From Streptomyces actuosus (lineage in GTDB: Bacteria > Actinomycetota > Actinomycetes > Streptomycetales > Streptomycetaceae), in NCBI RefSeq assembly GCF_016921115.1, contig NZ_JAFFZS010000013.1, positions 1-64,000 of the forward strand: a stretch of 64,000 nucleotides of DNA, read 5' to 3'. Made by a program: the position numbers and the translations under genes. How positions within the stretch are numbered: the first letter of the stretch is position 1; every line of letters starts with the position of its first letter. The notes beneath the pieces are model-generated. The model did not search any database. It worked only from the letters and a program-made list of their open reading frames with translations, and was not told the origin of the DNA. Positions 1 through 10,314 of the stretch are shown piece by piece.

Positions 1-320
1 TTCGTACTCACCCTCTCGGGCTTTCCTCCGGGCGCTTCCCTTCGGTGTCTCCGACTCTATCAGATCTTTCCGACCCGATTTCCTCGGTGCTTTCCAGGTT
101 CCCGCTCTCGCGTTTCCCTTTCCGGCGGCTCCGACTTTATCAGAAGTTTCAGACCGTTTGACGGGTCGTCCGTTTCCGAGTCTGTTCGGAGAATGCTTCC
201 TCTGAAGTGACGCGTCGGCGTCGATCTCGGAAGCGGCTAGATACCAACTCGCCGACCGGACTCTGTCCGGTTCCAGGCAACTGTTCGAATCTACCTCCCC
301 GCAGGCTCCGTGTCAACGGT
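1..320 (-). promoter_or_regulatory. rRNA operon promoter and leader region (16S lies beyond the left edge)
   Basis: Read on the minus strand, this AT-richer, non-coding stretch looks like the region upstream of Streptomyces 16S rRNA. Two similar segments each contain CTGATA(A/G)AGTCGGAG, giving -10-like boxes TAAAGT (134-139) and TAGAGT (54-59), followed by the purine-rich leader with GAAGGGAAGCGCCCGGAGG. Further upstream is a near-consensus promoter, TTGACA (311-316), 17-nt spacer, TAGATT (288-293). Multiple tandem promoters are typical of Streptomyces rrn operons. The identification rests on remembered leader sequence; the 16S gene itself is outside the window. Confidence 0.72.
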
Positions 321-369
321 TCCTCCGGGGCGAACGAGACACTAACAGCTCAGCGGGGGTGTTTGCACA

Positions 370-1377
370 TCAAGCGGCCGTCGGCACGGTCGCACTGCGC
401 TCCGCCGCTTCGAGGTCGCCGGTGTCCCCCGTGCGGGAGGCTCGTCCGCCGAGGACGTAGACGTAGGCGAGGAAGGCCAGCTCAGCGGCGATCCCGATGC
501 CGATGCGGGCCCAGGTGGGCAGGCCGGAGGGGGTCACGAAGCCCTCGATGGCGCCGGACACGAACAGCACCAGCGCGAGCCCCATGGCCATGCCGACGGC
601 GGCGCGCCCCTCCTCCGCGAGGGCGGTCCTGCGGGTGCGGGGCCCCGGGTCGATGACGGTCCAGCCGAGCCGGAGTCCGGTCCCGGCGGCGACGAACACG
701 GCCGTCAGTTCCAGCAGACCGTGTGGGAGGAGCAGGCCGAGGAAGGTGTCGAGGCGCCCGGCGGAGGACATCAGGCCGAGCCCGACGCCCAGGTTGAGCA
801 TGTTCAGGAGAAGGATCCAGAGCACGGGCAGCCCGAGGAAGACACCCAGGACCAGGCACATCGCCGCGGCCTGGGCGTTGTTCGTCCAGACCTGGGCCGC
901 GAACGCGGCGGCCGGATGGCTCGAGTAGTAGCTCTCGTACTCGCCGCCGGGGCGGGTGAGCTCGCGCAGTTCGGTGGGCGCGGCAATGGCCGACTGCACC
1001 TCCGGGTGGGTGCCGATCCACCATCCCAGCAGGGCGGCGACGATCGTGGAGACGATCGCGGTGGGTACCCACCAGTGGCGCGAGCGGTAGACCGCGGCCG
1101 GAAATCCGGCGGTCAGAAAGTGGGTGGCGTCGCGCCAGGAGGCACGCCGTGTTCCCGTCACGGTGCTGCGCGCGCGTGCCACGAGCCTGCTCAGCCGGCC
1201 GGTGAGCTGCGGGTCGGGGGCGCTGGACCTGATCAGGGAGAGATGGGTGGCGGTGCGTTGGTAGAGGACGACCAGTTCGTCGGCCTCCGCGCCGGTGAGG
1301 CGACGCCGGCGGCGGAGCAGGGCGTCGAGGCGGTCCCACTCGGCTCGGTGTGCGGAGACGAAGACGTCGAGGTCCAT
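370..1377 (-). CDS. Stage II sporulation protein M (SpoIIM/DUF95) family membrane protein
   Basis: A 335-aa integral membrane protein. The first 90 or so residues are soluble, Arg-rich and helical (start MDLDVFVSAHRAEW). Several hydrophobic segments follow, including VPTAIVSTIVAALLGWWIG, an ALCLVLGVFLGLPVLWILLLN-like segment and two C-terminal ones. This matches the actinobacterial DUF95/SpoIIM family, which is commonly encoded divergently from an RDD protein, as here. Its biochemical role is unknown; Bacillus SpoIIM works with SpoIID/P in septal peptidoglycan remodelling, but this is a distant relative. The ATG at 1377 is the natural start. It lies next to the rrn promoter region and is transcribed in the same direction. 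Confidence 0.85.
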   Translation of the reverse strand: MDLDVFVSAHRAEWDRLDALLRRRRRLTGAEADELVVLYQRTATHLSLIRSSAPDPQLTGRLSRLVARARSTVTGTRRASWRDATHFLTAGFPAAVYRSRHWWVPTAIVSTIVAALLGWWIGTHPEVQSAIAAPTELRELTRPGGEYESYYSSHPAAAFAAQVWTNNAQAAAMCLVLGVFLGLPVLWILLLNMLNLGVGLGLMSSAGRLDTFLGLLLPHGLLELTAVFVAAGTGLRLGWTVIDPGPRTRRTALAEEGRAAVGMAMGLALVLFVSGAIEGFVTPSGLPTWARIGIGIAAELAFLAYVYVLGGRASRTGDTGDLEAAERSATVPTAA

Positions 1378-1509
1378 CGGTGTGCCTGCTCCTGGGGCTG
1401 TTCGTCGGCGGCTCGTCCGGAGTGTCAGCTTGTCGTACTGCGGCGCGATGCGCCCACAGCTTGGCAGACTGGCGGAGCGAGGAGCAGGTCAGGGGAAGGG
1501 ACGGCAGGC

Positions 1510-2589
1510 GTGAGTGAGCTGGTGACGGGCGAGGCGGTGGCTCTGGAGCTGCGCCCGGCGAGGCTGCCCAGCAGGGCGCTGGCCGTGCTGATCGATCTGA
1601 TCCTGGCCGTCGTGGCCTACACCGTGGTGACGGTGGCCCTGGTGATGGCCACGGCGTCCCTGGACGAGGCCGCGCAGGTCGCCGTGTCGATCGCGACGTT
1701 TCTGCTGGTGCTGGTGGGCACCCCGATCGCGGTGGAGACACTCAGCCACGGGCGTTCGCTCGGCAAGCTGGCGTGCGGGCTGCGCGTGGTGCGGGACGAC
1801 GGCGGCCCCATCCGGTTCCGGCACGCCCTGGTGCGGGGCGCGATCGGTGTGGTCGAGATTCTGCTGACGTTCGGTGTGATCGCCTGCGTCGCCTCCCTGG
1901 TGTCGGCTCGGGGACGGCGGCTCGGTGACGTGTTCGCGGGGACGCTGGTGGTGCGGGAGCGGATTCCCGAGGCCCGGGCCGGTTTCGTGCCGCCTCCCCC
2001 ACCCTGGCTGGCCGGGCGCTTCACCGAACTCGACCTGTCGGCGGTTCCGGACGGGCTGTGGCTGGCCGTCCGGCAGTACCTGACGCGGATGCAGCAGCTG
2101 GACCCGCAGGTCGGCTGGTCGATGGCGGAGCGGCTCTCGGCCGACGTCGTGGCGCTGACGGGTGCTCCGGCGCCGCAGGGTGTTCCGCCGGCCGCGTTCC
2201 TGGCGGCGGTGCTGCAGGAGCGGCAGGCGCGGGAGGTGCGGCGGGCCTACGGCGACGGTCGGGCGCGGGGAGGTCCGGCGTTCGGCGGGGTGCCTGCGTC
2301 CTACGGGCCTCCGGGGTCTTACGGGCCTACCGCGGCGAGCGGGGTGCACGAGGTCCACGGGACGGGTGGTGCGCGGGCCTGGACGGGTGTGCCGGCCACG
2401 GAGGGGTCGCCGTCGGGTGCGCCGCAGGCCGGTGCGCCGCGGGCGGCGGCTCCCGCGCCGGGGGTGCCGCCGTTCGCCGCCGGTACGGCTCCGGCCGCGG
2501 GGGTGCCTGGCCGTGCGTCGGCGCCGGCCTCCGGGGCGGGCGCGGGGTCCACGGCGGGGCCCGGTACGGGGTTCGTGCCGCCGGCGTGA
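1510..2589 (+). CDS. RDD family membrane protein with Ala/Gly/Pro-rich tail
   Basis: 359 aa from the GTG at 1510, which is preceded by a purine-rich GGGAAGGGACGG stretch; the open frame extends upstream but only in divergent shadow sequence. The RDD domain (about residues 10-150) starts with ELRPARLPSRALAVLIDLIL, which holds the family R-D signature, and is followed by membrane segments and GRSLGKLACGLRVV. After a globular part (to about residue 250) the C-terminal 100 residues are low-complexity (Ala, Gly, Pro, Ser). RDD proteins are membrane proteins of poorly defined function, some linked to ion exchange. It is divergent from the SpoIIM-like gene, a common actinobacterial pairing. Confidence 0.85.
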   Translation: MSELVTGEAVALELRPARLPSRALAVLIDLILAVVAYTVVTVALVMATASLDEAAQVAVSIATFLLVLVGTPIAVETLSHGRSLGKLACGLRVVRDDGGPIRFRHALVRGAIGVVEILLTFGVIACVASLVSARGRRLGDVFAGTLVVRERIPEARAGFVPPPPPWLAGRFTELDLSAVPDGLWLAVRQYLTRMQQLDPQVGWSMAERLSADVVALTGAPAPQGVPPAAFLAAVLQERQAREVRRAYGDGRARGGPAFGGVPASYGPPGSYGPTAASGVHEVHGTGGARAWTGVPATEGSPSGAPQAGAPRAAAPAPGVPPFAAGTAPAAGVPGRASAPASGAGAGSTAGPGTGFVPPA

Positions 2590-2621
2590 CGCGGCCCGGT
2601 CGGCCTGTCGTGCGGAGGCGG

Positions 2622-3236
2622 TCAGGCGAAGGACGACGGCGGTGACTCCAGGTCCTCCAACTCGACACCGGGTGCGGAGAGAACGACGTCCCCGGCGATG
2701 TGCACGGCATACCGCTCGCCCGTGTCGAGGGCTGTGACCTGGTATGCGTCCACGGTCAGCGGGCCGTTGTCAGTGGCGTGTGTTTCTCTTCCGACCAGGG
2801 CCCAGGACTGGTCGACCGTACGGGGGGCGAGGACCGGGTCAGTGAACGCGACGAGGCGTACGCGCGTGGCGGAGGCGGAGGGGGTGAGCCGCAGCAGACG
2901 AGTGGTGGCGACGAGGAAGGCGGGGGACGTGCCGGTGAAGGCATGGGCGCGCACGTTGCCCTCGTCGGCGTGGCTGCCGGTGGGATCGGTGCGGACCCAG
3001 GTGACGCCGTCGAGTGCGGCGCCGCGCACCTGCCAGCCGGCCGCGTGGAGTTCCAGGCGGAGGGGGCGGCCCAGTTCGTCGAGGGTCAGGTCCACGGACC
3101 CGTGGTGATCGCCCGAGGGAGTGGTCAGCCGGGAGACGTAGCGCCAGCCGGAGGGCCCGGGGGCGCACTGGAAGTGCTCTTCGGTGAGAGGGGTGTGGTC
3201 GTGCGGGTCGTGGAGCGCGTAGCGACCGCGGGGCAT
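2622..3236 (-). CDS. Conserved hypothetical protein upstream of ahcY region
   Basis: 204 aa, start ATG with AGGACAG upstream. There is no signal peptide or membrane segment. The sequence alternates hydrophobic and charged residues as in a beta-rich fold, with segments such as GWRYVSRLTTPSGDHHGSVDL and ending AGDVVLSAPGVELEDLES. It resembles the putative glycolipid-binding / DUF-type beta proteins conserved beside ahcY in Streptomyces, but I cannot name a domain with confidence. It is convergent with the RDD gene (32 bp apart) and lies downstream of ahcY on the same strand with a 214-bp gap, so it may have its own promoter. Confidence 0.75.
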   Translation of the reverse strand: MPRGRYALHDPHDHTPLTEEHFQCAPGPSGWRYVSRLTTPSGDHHGSVDLTLDELGRPLRLELHAAGWQVRGAALDGVTWVRTDPTGSHADEGNVRAHAFTGTSPAFLVATTRLLRLTPSASATRVRLVAFTDPVLAPRTVDQSWALVGRETHATDNGPLTVDAYQVTALDTGERYAVHIAGDVVLSAPGVELEDLESPPSSFA

Positions 3237-3450
3237 GAGGATCTGTCCTGGATCTCGACGGGACGTCCGGTCACCGCGGTGGAGCCGGCCGGGCCGGCGG
3301 TGAGGCCGACGGGGCAGGCCCCCGACACGGGGGTGCGGGGGCCTGCCTCGGAGGACGGTGCCGCGGGGGGCCCGTGGCCTGCTGTCGCGGGCGTGCCGGT
3401 GGACGGCGCGCCCGCGACGGGCAGGGTCCGCGGGCCGGGGCGGGGTCGGC

Positions 3451-4908
<1,458 letters not shown>

Positions 4909-5369
4909 TGCGAGCTGCTCCTCGGGGTGTGGGTCGAGGTGGGTACGGCTGGTCTGCGCGGCCACGGGGACAGGGGTGCCCGAGGAGGACACAGGCATGC
5001 CCGCATGCGCGCAGCGCAGTCCGTCGGAGGCCCTCTCTCCCTCGGCCGGTCCGCTCCGGGACCGCCCGACCGCCATCAGCAGCGACGTCTGGCTCCCCTC
5101 CAAGCTACACCGGTACGCACGGCCGCCCCCAGTCCGCCTCCGAACAGATCACGCCGATCACGGACGGGGGCGGACCCCCGGATCCCGCAGCCCGGCGTGT
5201 CCCGCGGGGGCCGCGGAAGCGGCGGTGCGACGCGGCCGTGCGCGGGCTGTCAGGGAGCCGGGCGGGGGCCAGGGGCGAAGGGGTGTGCGGTGGCGCGGGC
5301 CCCGCACCGTCCCGTTCGTGTCCGGCGCTACGCTCTGCACCGCGCAGAAGACCCGGGGAGGGGACGCAC
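4909..5369. other. Divergent intergenic region between ahcY and the signal-peptidase-like gene
   Basis: 461 bp with no convincing gene. It must carry the ahcY promoter (leftward) and the promoter of the S26-like gene (rightward). I looked for an S-adenosylhomocysteine riboswitch upstream of ahcY and could not match the conserved core. The right part is GC-rich with start-less open frames only. Confidence 0.6.
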
Positions 5370-6059
5370 ATGTCCGGCAAGGGGCGAGGACTGGGAATCG
5401 CAGCGGTCGCGGTGGGGCTGGTGGGCCTGCTGCTGGGGCTGGGGGGTGCGGGTCTGGGACGGTACGTCTACGGCGGCGCCGTCATGAACGGCGGAAGCAT
5501 GGCGCCGACCTACGGGACCGGTGACCGCGTCGTCTACGAGCGGGGCGACGGGAGCACGGTGCGGCGCGGTGACGTGGTCGTGTTCACGGCGCCGGAACGC
5601 TACGGCTTCGACGGCCTCGTCGTGGCCCGGGTCATCGGTGTCGGCGGCGACCGCGTCGCCTGCTGCACCGGCACCGACCTCGGCGGCCGGGGGAGCGGGC
5701 GCGTCACCGTGGACGGCACGCCGCTGCAGGAGCCGTATCTCCGGGGCCGTGCGGCGAACGGCGGTCTGGCGCCCTACGACGTGCGGGTGCCCGAGGGGCG
5801 GTTGTTCCTGCTGGGCGACAACCGGGCGAATTCCCGGGACTCGCGTGTCTTCCCGGACGACCACGGTGGGACGCTGCCCGTGTCCGCGGTGCGGGGCCGG
5901 GTCGTCGGCGGCGCCCTGGTCCCGGTGGTGCTCGGATCGGCGATGCTGCTGGGGGTGGTGCTGGTCCTGGTCGGCGTCGGTCTGGGGATCGCCGCCGTGG
6001 TCGTCCGGCGCCGCCCTCGGGCCGCGGTCCCGCCCCCGCCGCCGGTGGTGCGGGCCTGA
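5370..6059 (+). CDS. Signal peptidase I (S26)-like protein lacking the catalytic lysine
   Basis: 229 aa from ATG 5370 with GGGGAGGGGACG upstream. Architecture: N-terminal TM (about 8-30), an extracytoplasmic S26 domain, a C-terminal TM (about 178-202) and a short basic, Pro-rich tail, as in the Streptomyces Sip enzymes. Box B is NGGSMAPTYGTGD with the nucleophile position Ser43, and box E is LLGDNRANSRDSR. In box D, where type I enzymes have Lys-Arg followed by a V-I-G..GD motif, this protein reads VVARVIGVGGD, so Ala86 replaces the general-base lysine. The only lysine in the protein is residue 4, on the cytoplasmic side. The fold assignment is solid; ordinary Ser/Lys peptidase activity is doubtful. 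Confidence 0.85.
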   Translation: MSGKGRGLGIAAVAVGLVGLLLGLGGAGLGRYVYGGAVMNGGSMAPTYGTGDRVVYERGDGSTVRRGDVVVFTAPERYGFDGLVVARVIGVGGDRVACCTGTDLGGRGSGRVTVDGTPLQEPYLRGRAANGGLAPYDVRVPEGRLFLLGDNRANSRDSRVFPDDHGGTLPVSAVRGRVVGGALVPVVLGSAMLLGVVLVLVGVGLGIAAVVVRRRPRAAVPPPPPVVRA

Positions 6060-6141
6060 CGGCCCGGAGCCGTCCGGAGGTCCGGCCGAGTGTTCGGCGG
6101 GCCCCTCCGAAACGGCGGGCGGACGACGGGTCGACGGCGGG

Positions 6142-7122
6142 TCAGTGCTCGGCGGGATGCTGGACCGGGCCGCCCGGCGTGGCCTCGCGGTCCGGGCCCT
6201 TGGCGGCCTCGACCTCGCTGTAGATGTCGGGCTCCAGATAGATGACCCGGGCGATCGGGACCGCCTCGCGGATGCGTGCCTCGGCGGCGTTGATGGCGGA
6301 CGCGACCTCGGCGGCCGTGTCGTCGTGCTGGACGGCGATCTTGGCGGCGACCAGCAGTTCCTCCGGGCCCAGGTGCAGGGTGCGCATGTGGATGATGCCG
6401 GTCACGGTGTCGCCGTCGACCACCGCGGCCTCGATCTTCCTGACCTCGTCCACCCCGGCGGCCTCGCCGAGCAGCAGTGACTTGGTCTCGGCGGCGAGCA
6501 CGAGCGCGATCATGACGAGCAGGGCGCCGATGCAGACGGTGCCGATGCCGTCCCAGACGCCGTCGTCGGTGAGCAGGGACAGGCCGACGCCGCCGAGGGC
6601 GAGGGCCAGGCCGATGAGCGCGCCGAAGTCCTCCAGGAGGACGACGGGCAGCTCGGGTGCCTTGGCGCGCCGGATGAACTGCGACCAGGACAGCTTGCCG
6701 CGCAGTTCGTTGGACTCCTTGATGGCCGTGCGGAAGGAGAACCCCTCGGCGACGATCGCGAACACCAGGACGCCGACCGGCCAGTACCAGTTGTCCAGCT
6801 CGTGCGGGTGCTTGATCTTCTCGTAGCCCTCGTAGATGGCGAACATGCCGCCGACGGAGAAGAGGACGATGGAGACGAGGAAGGCGTAGATGTAGCGCTC
6901 GCGGCCGTACCCGAAGGGATGCTGCGGGGTCGCCTCGCGTTCGGCCTTCTTGCCGCCGATGAGCAGCAGGGCCTGGTTGCCGGAGTCGGCGACCGAGTGC
7001 ACGCCCTCGGCGAGCATGGACGACGAGCCGCTGAACGCGAACGCCACGAACTTCGAAGCCGCGATCGCGAGGTTGGCGGAGAGTGCCGCCACGATCGCCC
7101 TGGTACCGCCTGACGCGCTCAT
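6142..7122 (-). CDS. Cation diffusion facilitator (CDF) family transporter
   Basis: 326 aa using the ATG at 7122 (AAGGGACAT upstream; an in-frame ATG at 7176 adds 18 basic residues). The first TM segment (ALSANLAIAASKFVAFAFSG) is followed by SSSMLAEGVHSVADSGNQ, which carries the HxxxD metal-site motif of CDF exporters, then HPFGYGRERYIYAFLVS with its conserved GYGR, further TMs with another Asp-containing pair, and a cytoplasmic C-terminal domain (about 210-320). It likely exports a divalent metal such as zinc, cobalt or manganese by proton antiport; the metal cannot be deduced. Convergent with the S26-like gene. Confidence 0.93.
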   Translation of the reverse strand: MSASGGTRAIVAALSANLAIAASKFVAFAFSGSSSMLAEGVHSVADSGNQALLLIGGKKAEREATPQHPFGYGRERYIYAFLVSIVLFSVGGMFAIYEGYEKIKHPHELDNWYWPVGVLVFAIVAEGFSFRTAIKESNELRGKLSWSQFIRRAKAPELPVVLLEDFGALIGLALALGGVGLSLLTDDGVWDGIGTVCIGALLVMIALVLAAETKSLLLGEAAGVDEVRKIEAAVVDGDTVTGIIHMRTLHLGPEELLVAAKIAVQHDDTAAEVASAINAAEARIREAVPIARVIYLEPDIYSEVEAAKGPDREATPGGPVQHPAEH

Positions 7123-7271
7123 GTGTCCGCGATGTCCCTTCACCCTCGAGTCGCCCCGAAGCCTGGGCCGGGGCACGGAACCCGCCCCGGCCGGCCTTTG
7201 CCCGGCCTTTGCCGGTGGGACATTGTTGCAGCACGCAGGAGTGCGGGCGGATCAGTCCTCCGCGGGAACGG

Positions 7272-8423
7272 TCATACGATCACCGTGGCCCGGAAGAGCG
7301 TGCCGGTGCCGGAGACCTCCGCCCGCTCCCCGGCCGCCACGAAGACGGACTGACCGGGCGTCAGATCGTGCTCGCCCGCCCGCACGGCACCCGCGGTGCA
7401 CAACAGGATCTGGGGGGTGGCGCGGGTGAGGTCGTGGGCGGCGCCCGCGGCCGGCAGGACGTACCGGGAGAGCCGGAACTCGTCGATGGGGGTCTCGTAG
7501 ACCTCCTCGCCGTCCGGGGACGCCTCGGGGCGCAGCACGCCCGCGTCGGCGGCCTCGAAGCGGACGACGCGCAGGAGTTCGGGCACGTCGATGTGCTTGG
7601 GCGTCAGGCCGCAGCGCAGGACGTTGTCGGAGTTGGCCATGATCTCCACGCCGAGGCCGCTGAGGTAGGCGTGCGGGATGCCGGCGCCGAGGAAGAGCGC
7701 CTCGCCGGGCTGGAGCCGGACATGGTTGAGCAGCATGGCGGCGACGACGCCGGGGTCGCCCGGGTAGTGGTGGGCGATGCCTGCGTAGGGGGCGTACGCG
7801 CCGCCGAGGCGGTCGCAGGCGGCTGCGGCCTCGGCGACGGTGTGGGCCATCTCCGTGCGGTCGGCGGTCAGGACCGCGGTGAGGACCTCCCGCAGGGCGC
7901 CCTCCTCGGGCCGGGCGTGCAGCAGGTCGACGTACGGCTTGAGGGAGTCGACACCGAGGCCGTCGAGCAGGTCGGCGGTCCTCGCGGGGGCGCGGAAGCC
8001 GCACAGGCCGTCGAACTCGGTGAGGGCGCAGATCAGTTCGGGCTTGTGGCTGGGGTCCTTGTAGGTGCGGTGCGGGGCGTCGGCGGGGACGCCGCGGCGC
8101 TCCTCGTCCGCGTAGCCCCGCCGTGCCTGCTCCAGGTCGGGGTGGACCTGGAGGGAGAGCGGGGCGCCGGCGGCGAGGAGCTTGAGCAGGAAGGGCAGGC
8201 GGGGGCCGAACCGGGCGAGTGCCGCCGCGCCGAGCTCCCGTTCGGGGTCGGCACCGACGACCTCGGCGAGGGTGCCGCGGCCGGTGCGCGAGGGAGCACC
8301 GGGGTGGGCGCCCATCCACATCTCCGCCTGGGGTTCGCCGGTCGCTTCGACGCCGAGCAGCCGCGGGATGGCGGTGGGGGAACCCCAGGCGTAGGGGCGG
8401 ATGGTGTTGTCGAGGCGGTCCAT
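7272..8423 (-). CDS. manA: Mannose-6-phosphate isomerase, class I
   Basis: 383 aa starting MDRLDNTIRPYAWGSPTAIP, the typical type I phosphomannose isomerase N-terminus. The zinc-site segment with FLLKLLAAGAPLSLQVHPD is present, as is the later HKPELICAL segment and the C-terminal cupin strands (PEASPDGEEVYETPIDEFRL). It interconverts fructose-6-P and mannose-6-P, feeding GDP-mannose synthesis with the manB and pyrophosphorylase genes in this window. ATG 8423 was chosen over the upstream open frame because the extension is Arg-rich and non-homologous. The SIS-domain gene lies 141 bp upstream on the same strand, so co-transcription is likely. Confidence 0.96.
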   Translation of the reverse strand: MDRLDNTIRPYAWGSPTAIPRLLGVEATGEPQAEMWMGAHPGAPSRTGRGTLAEVVGADPERELGAAALARFGPRLPFLLKLLAAGAPLSLQVHPDLEQARRGYADEERRGVPADAPHRTYKDPSHKPELICALTEFDGLCGFRAPARTADLLDGLGVDSLKPYVDLLHARPEEGALREVLTAVLTADRTEMAHTVAEAAAACDRLGGAYAPYAGIAHHYPGDPGVVAAMLLNHVRLQPGEALFLGAGIPHAYLSGLGVEIMANSDNVLRCGLTPKHIDVPELLRVVRFEAADAGVLRPEASPDGEEVYETPIDEFRLSRYVLPAAGAAHDLTRATPQILLCTAGAVRAGEHDLTPGQSVFVAAGERAEVSGTGTLFRATVIV

Positions 8424-8564
8424 GGGGTTCCGTCTGCTCCTTCGAACGTGCGGCGCGGCGGCGGCCCGCGCGCGGCACCGGGTGGCCTGCGTGCGTCGAC
8501 GCGGCCCGCGGATGCGGGGCACGGCCGGGCCGTCCGCGGACGGCACCGGGCGTCGACGTCAGGA

Positions 8565-9692
8565 TCAGGCGCGCGAGGCGAGCGCCAGGTAAACGGCGGC
8601 GAAATCCGTGATGGCGATCAGTTCCGCGAGAGTCTCCAGCTCACCGCCGGGCTCCGGGTCGAGCTCGCTGATCGGCGTGTCGTGGCTGAGGGCCAGTTCT
8701 CGGGCGGCGGGGGCCGCGGTGAGGCCGCCGATCGGACGGTCGCGCAGCAGCACCACGCGCGCGTGAAGGGCGGGCGTCTCCTCCACGCGGTCGCGGAAGA
8801 AGTCCTCCGGGTCGGCTCTGGCGGCGAGCCTTCCGGCGAGCAGGGCGCTGTGGGCGGCGAGTGCCTCGGGCAGTTCGGCGACGACGGCCGGGGTGCCGGA
8901 GAGTTCTGCGAGCGCGGCGGCGAAGCGCCGGCCGGCCGGGCCGGCTGAGGTGCCCTCGGTCCAGATCACCGGCAGCGCGTCGGCGAGTTCGGCGGCGAGC
9001 GTCTTGGCCGGGTTGCTGTAGGCGGCGATGGCGGGCCCGCAGCGCTCCGCGACCTGGTCGAGGCGGTCGGCGACCTTCAGCAGGGCCTCGGGCGGTGCGG
9101 CGAGGAGGCCGATGCGGTCCAGGAGGCTCAGCAGCGGGGTGAGCAGCGCCCACAGGACGCCGGGGGCGGAGGCCGCGAGGGGTTCGTCCTCCTCGTACGG
9201 GGCTGTCGCGAGGGGCACGTAGAGGCCGTGGGCGCCGGCGACGGCCTCCGCGAGCGGGGAGCGGGCGGGTGCCACGGCGGCGACGGTGCAGCCGCGCCGG
9301 TAGGCCTGCTCGGCGAGGAGGGAGAGGGACGGTTCGGAGCCGTCCGGAGTGGCGATCAGCAGCAGGTCGACGGAGCCGGCCCAGCCGGGCAGTTCCCAGC
9401 GCAGGGCGCCTGCGGCGGGGGCGACGCCGGTGGGGTCCAGGCGGATGACGGGGCATCCGGCGCCGGCGAGGGTGCCGAGCAGGTCGGCGGCGCAGATCGC
9501 GGCGGCACCGGGCCCGGCGATGAGGACGGCCCGGGGGCGGCCGTCGGGCTTCAGGTCGCCGACGCCGGCCTCGGTGGCGTGCCGGGCGGCGGTGCGGACA
9601 CGGGCACCGGCCTCGGCGGCACCGCGCAGCAGGGCGCGGCGGTCGACCTCGGCGAGGGCCTCCGGCGTGTCGAGCAGCGATTCGTCGAGCAT
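8565..9692 (-). CDS. SIS domain protein (phosphoglucose/phosphomannose isomerase-like)
   Basis: 375 aa from ATG 9692 (MLDESLLDTPEALAEVDRRALLRG). It has the two-SIS-domain architecture of the actinobacterial proteins annotated as bifunctional phosphoglucose/phosphomannose isomerase-like, including PRAVLIAGPGAAAICADL-like and LPGWAGSVDLLLIATPDGSE segments. Lying between manA and the Trm112/manB genes it is a plausible sugar-phosphate isomerase or sensor in mannose metabolism. Catalytic residues cannot be verified by eye. The frame is open to 10001, but the extra 103 residues are Pro/Arg/Ala low-complexity and I treat them as non-coding. Confidence 0.85.
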   Translation of the reverse strand: MLDESLLDTPEALAEVDRRALLRGAAEAGARVRTAARHATEAGVGDLKPDGRPRAVLIAGPGAAAICAADLLGTLAGAGCPVIRLDPTGVAPAAGALRWELPGWAGSVDLLLIATPDGSEPSLSLLAEQAYRRGCTVAAVAPARSPLAEAVAGAHGLYVPLATAPYEEDEPLAASAPGVLWALLTPLLSLLDRIGLLAAPPEALLKVADRLDQVAERCGPAIAAYSNPAKTLAAELADALPVIWTEGTSAGPAGRRFAAALAELSGTPAVVAELPEALAAHSALLAGRLAARADPEDFFRDRVEETPALHARVVLLRDRPIGGLTAAPAARELALSHDTPISELDPEPGGELETLAELIAITDFAAVYLALASRA

Positions 9693-9997
9693 GGTCGGCA
9701 GTTCTCCGATCGCCGGGTCGTCGGGGGGCGGGGTGCCGGTCTCGTGGGGCCGTCGGTGGCCCGAGGGGTGAGCCGGAACCCGCGGGGCGGTCGCACCGGG
9801 AGCGCCGTGCCGCCGGCGCGCGCCGGGACCTGCGCGCGGCGGTTCCGGGCGGCGCGGTGCGGTCCGCGGGCGGCCGCGGGGCGTCCGGACCGGTTGGCGC
9901 GCGGGCTGCGCGGTCCCCGGCCGGGCCGCCGGTGCCGCCGTACCCGGCCGCGGGCGGCGGCTCGGGCCGTCCGGGCCGGGTACGGCGGCCACGGACG
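9693..9997. other. Intergenic gap upstream of the SIS gene
   Basis: 305 bp of extremely GC-rich sequence. The SIS reading frame stays open through it, so an N-terminally extended product starting near 10001 cannot be excluded, but the translation is Pro/Arg/Ala low complexity. I see no structured RNA or clear promoter. Confidence 0.5.
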
Positions 9998-10168
9998 TCA
10001 CTCCGGGCGGCGGGCCTCGTCGACGAGGAGGACGGGGATGCCGTCGCGGACCGGATACGCCAGGCCGCAGCCCTGACCGGTGCAGACCAGCTCGGCGTCC
10101 TCCTCCTCCAGGGGAGCGTGGCAGGCCGGGCAGGCGAGGATCTCCAGGAGGCCGGCTTCGAGCGGCAT
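9998..10168 (-). CDS. Trm112-like zinc-ribbon protein
   Basis: 56 aa, starting MPLEAGLLEILACPACHAPL. The paired cysteines CPxC near residues 13-16 and C-TGQGC near 32-37, followed by LAYPVRDGIPVLL, are the signature of the Trm112p/YcaR family. Eukaryotic Trm112 activates methyltransferases; in bacteria the small stand-alone form is of uncertain role. RBS-like AAGGGACACG precedes the ATG. It sits 146 bp downstream of manB on the same strand, an arrangement conserved in Streptomyces. Confidence 0.9.
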   Translation of the reverse strand: MPLEAGLLEILACPACHAPLEEEDAELVCTGQGCGLAYPVRDGIPVLLVDEARRPE

Positions 10169-10314
10169 GGCGTGTCCCTTCGGGGCGGACGTGCGGGGCT
10201 GTCGGTACGTGTGCGGTCGTGCCTGGTCAGCGTACCGCCGGTGAGGGCCGCGCGGCGGGGTCGGGGCGAGGGCGCCGGGCCGGGCGTGCCGGTCCGTCCC
10301 GGGGCGGGGTCCGG

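Noticed and set aside
4909..5103. Possible SAH riboswitch upstream of ahcY
   Set aside because: CCGAGGAGC before the start resembles part of the consensus, but it is simply the ribosome site; the conserved core and its partner strands are not found.
9693..10001. N-terminal extension of the SIS protein
   Set aside because: Open but Pro/Arg/Ala low complexity, and MLDESLLDTP at 9692 looks like a natural start.
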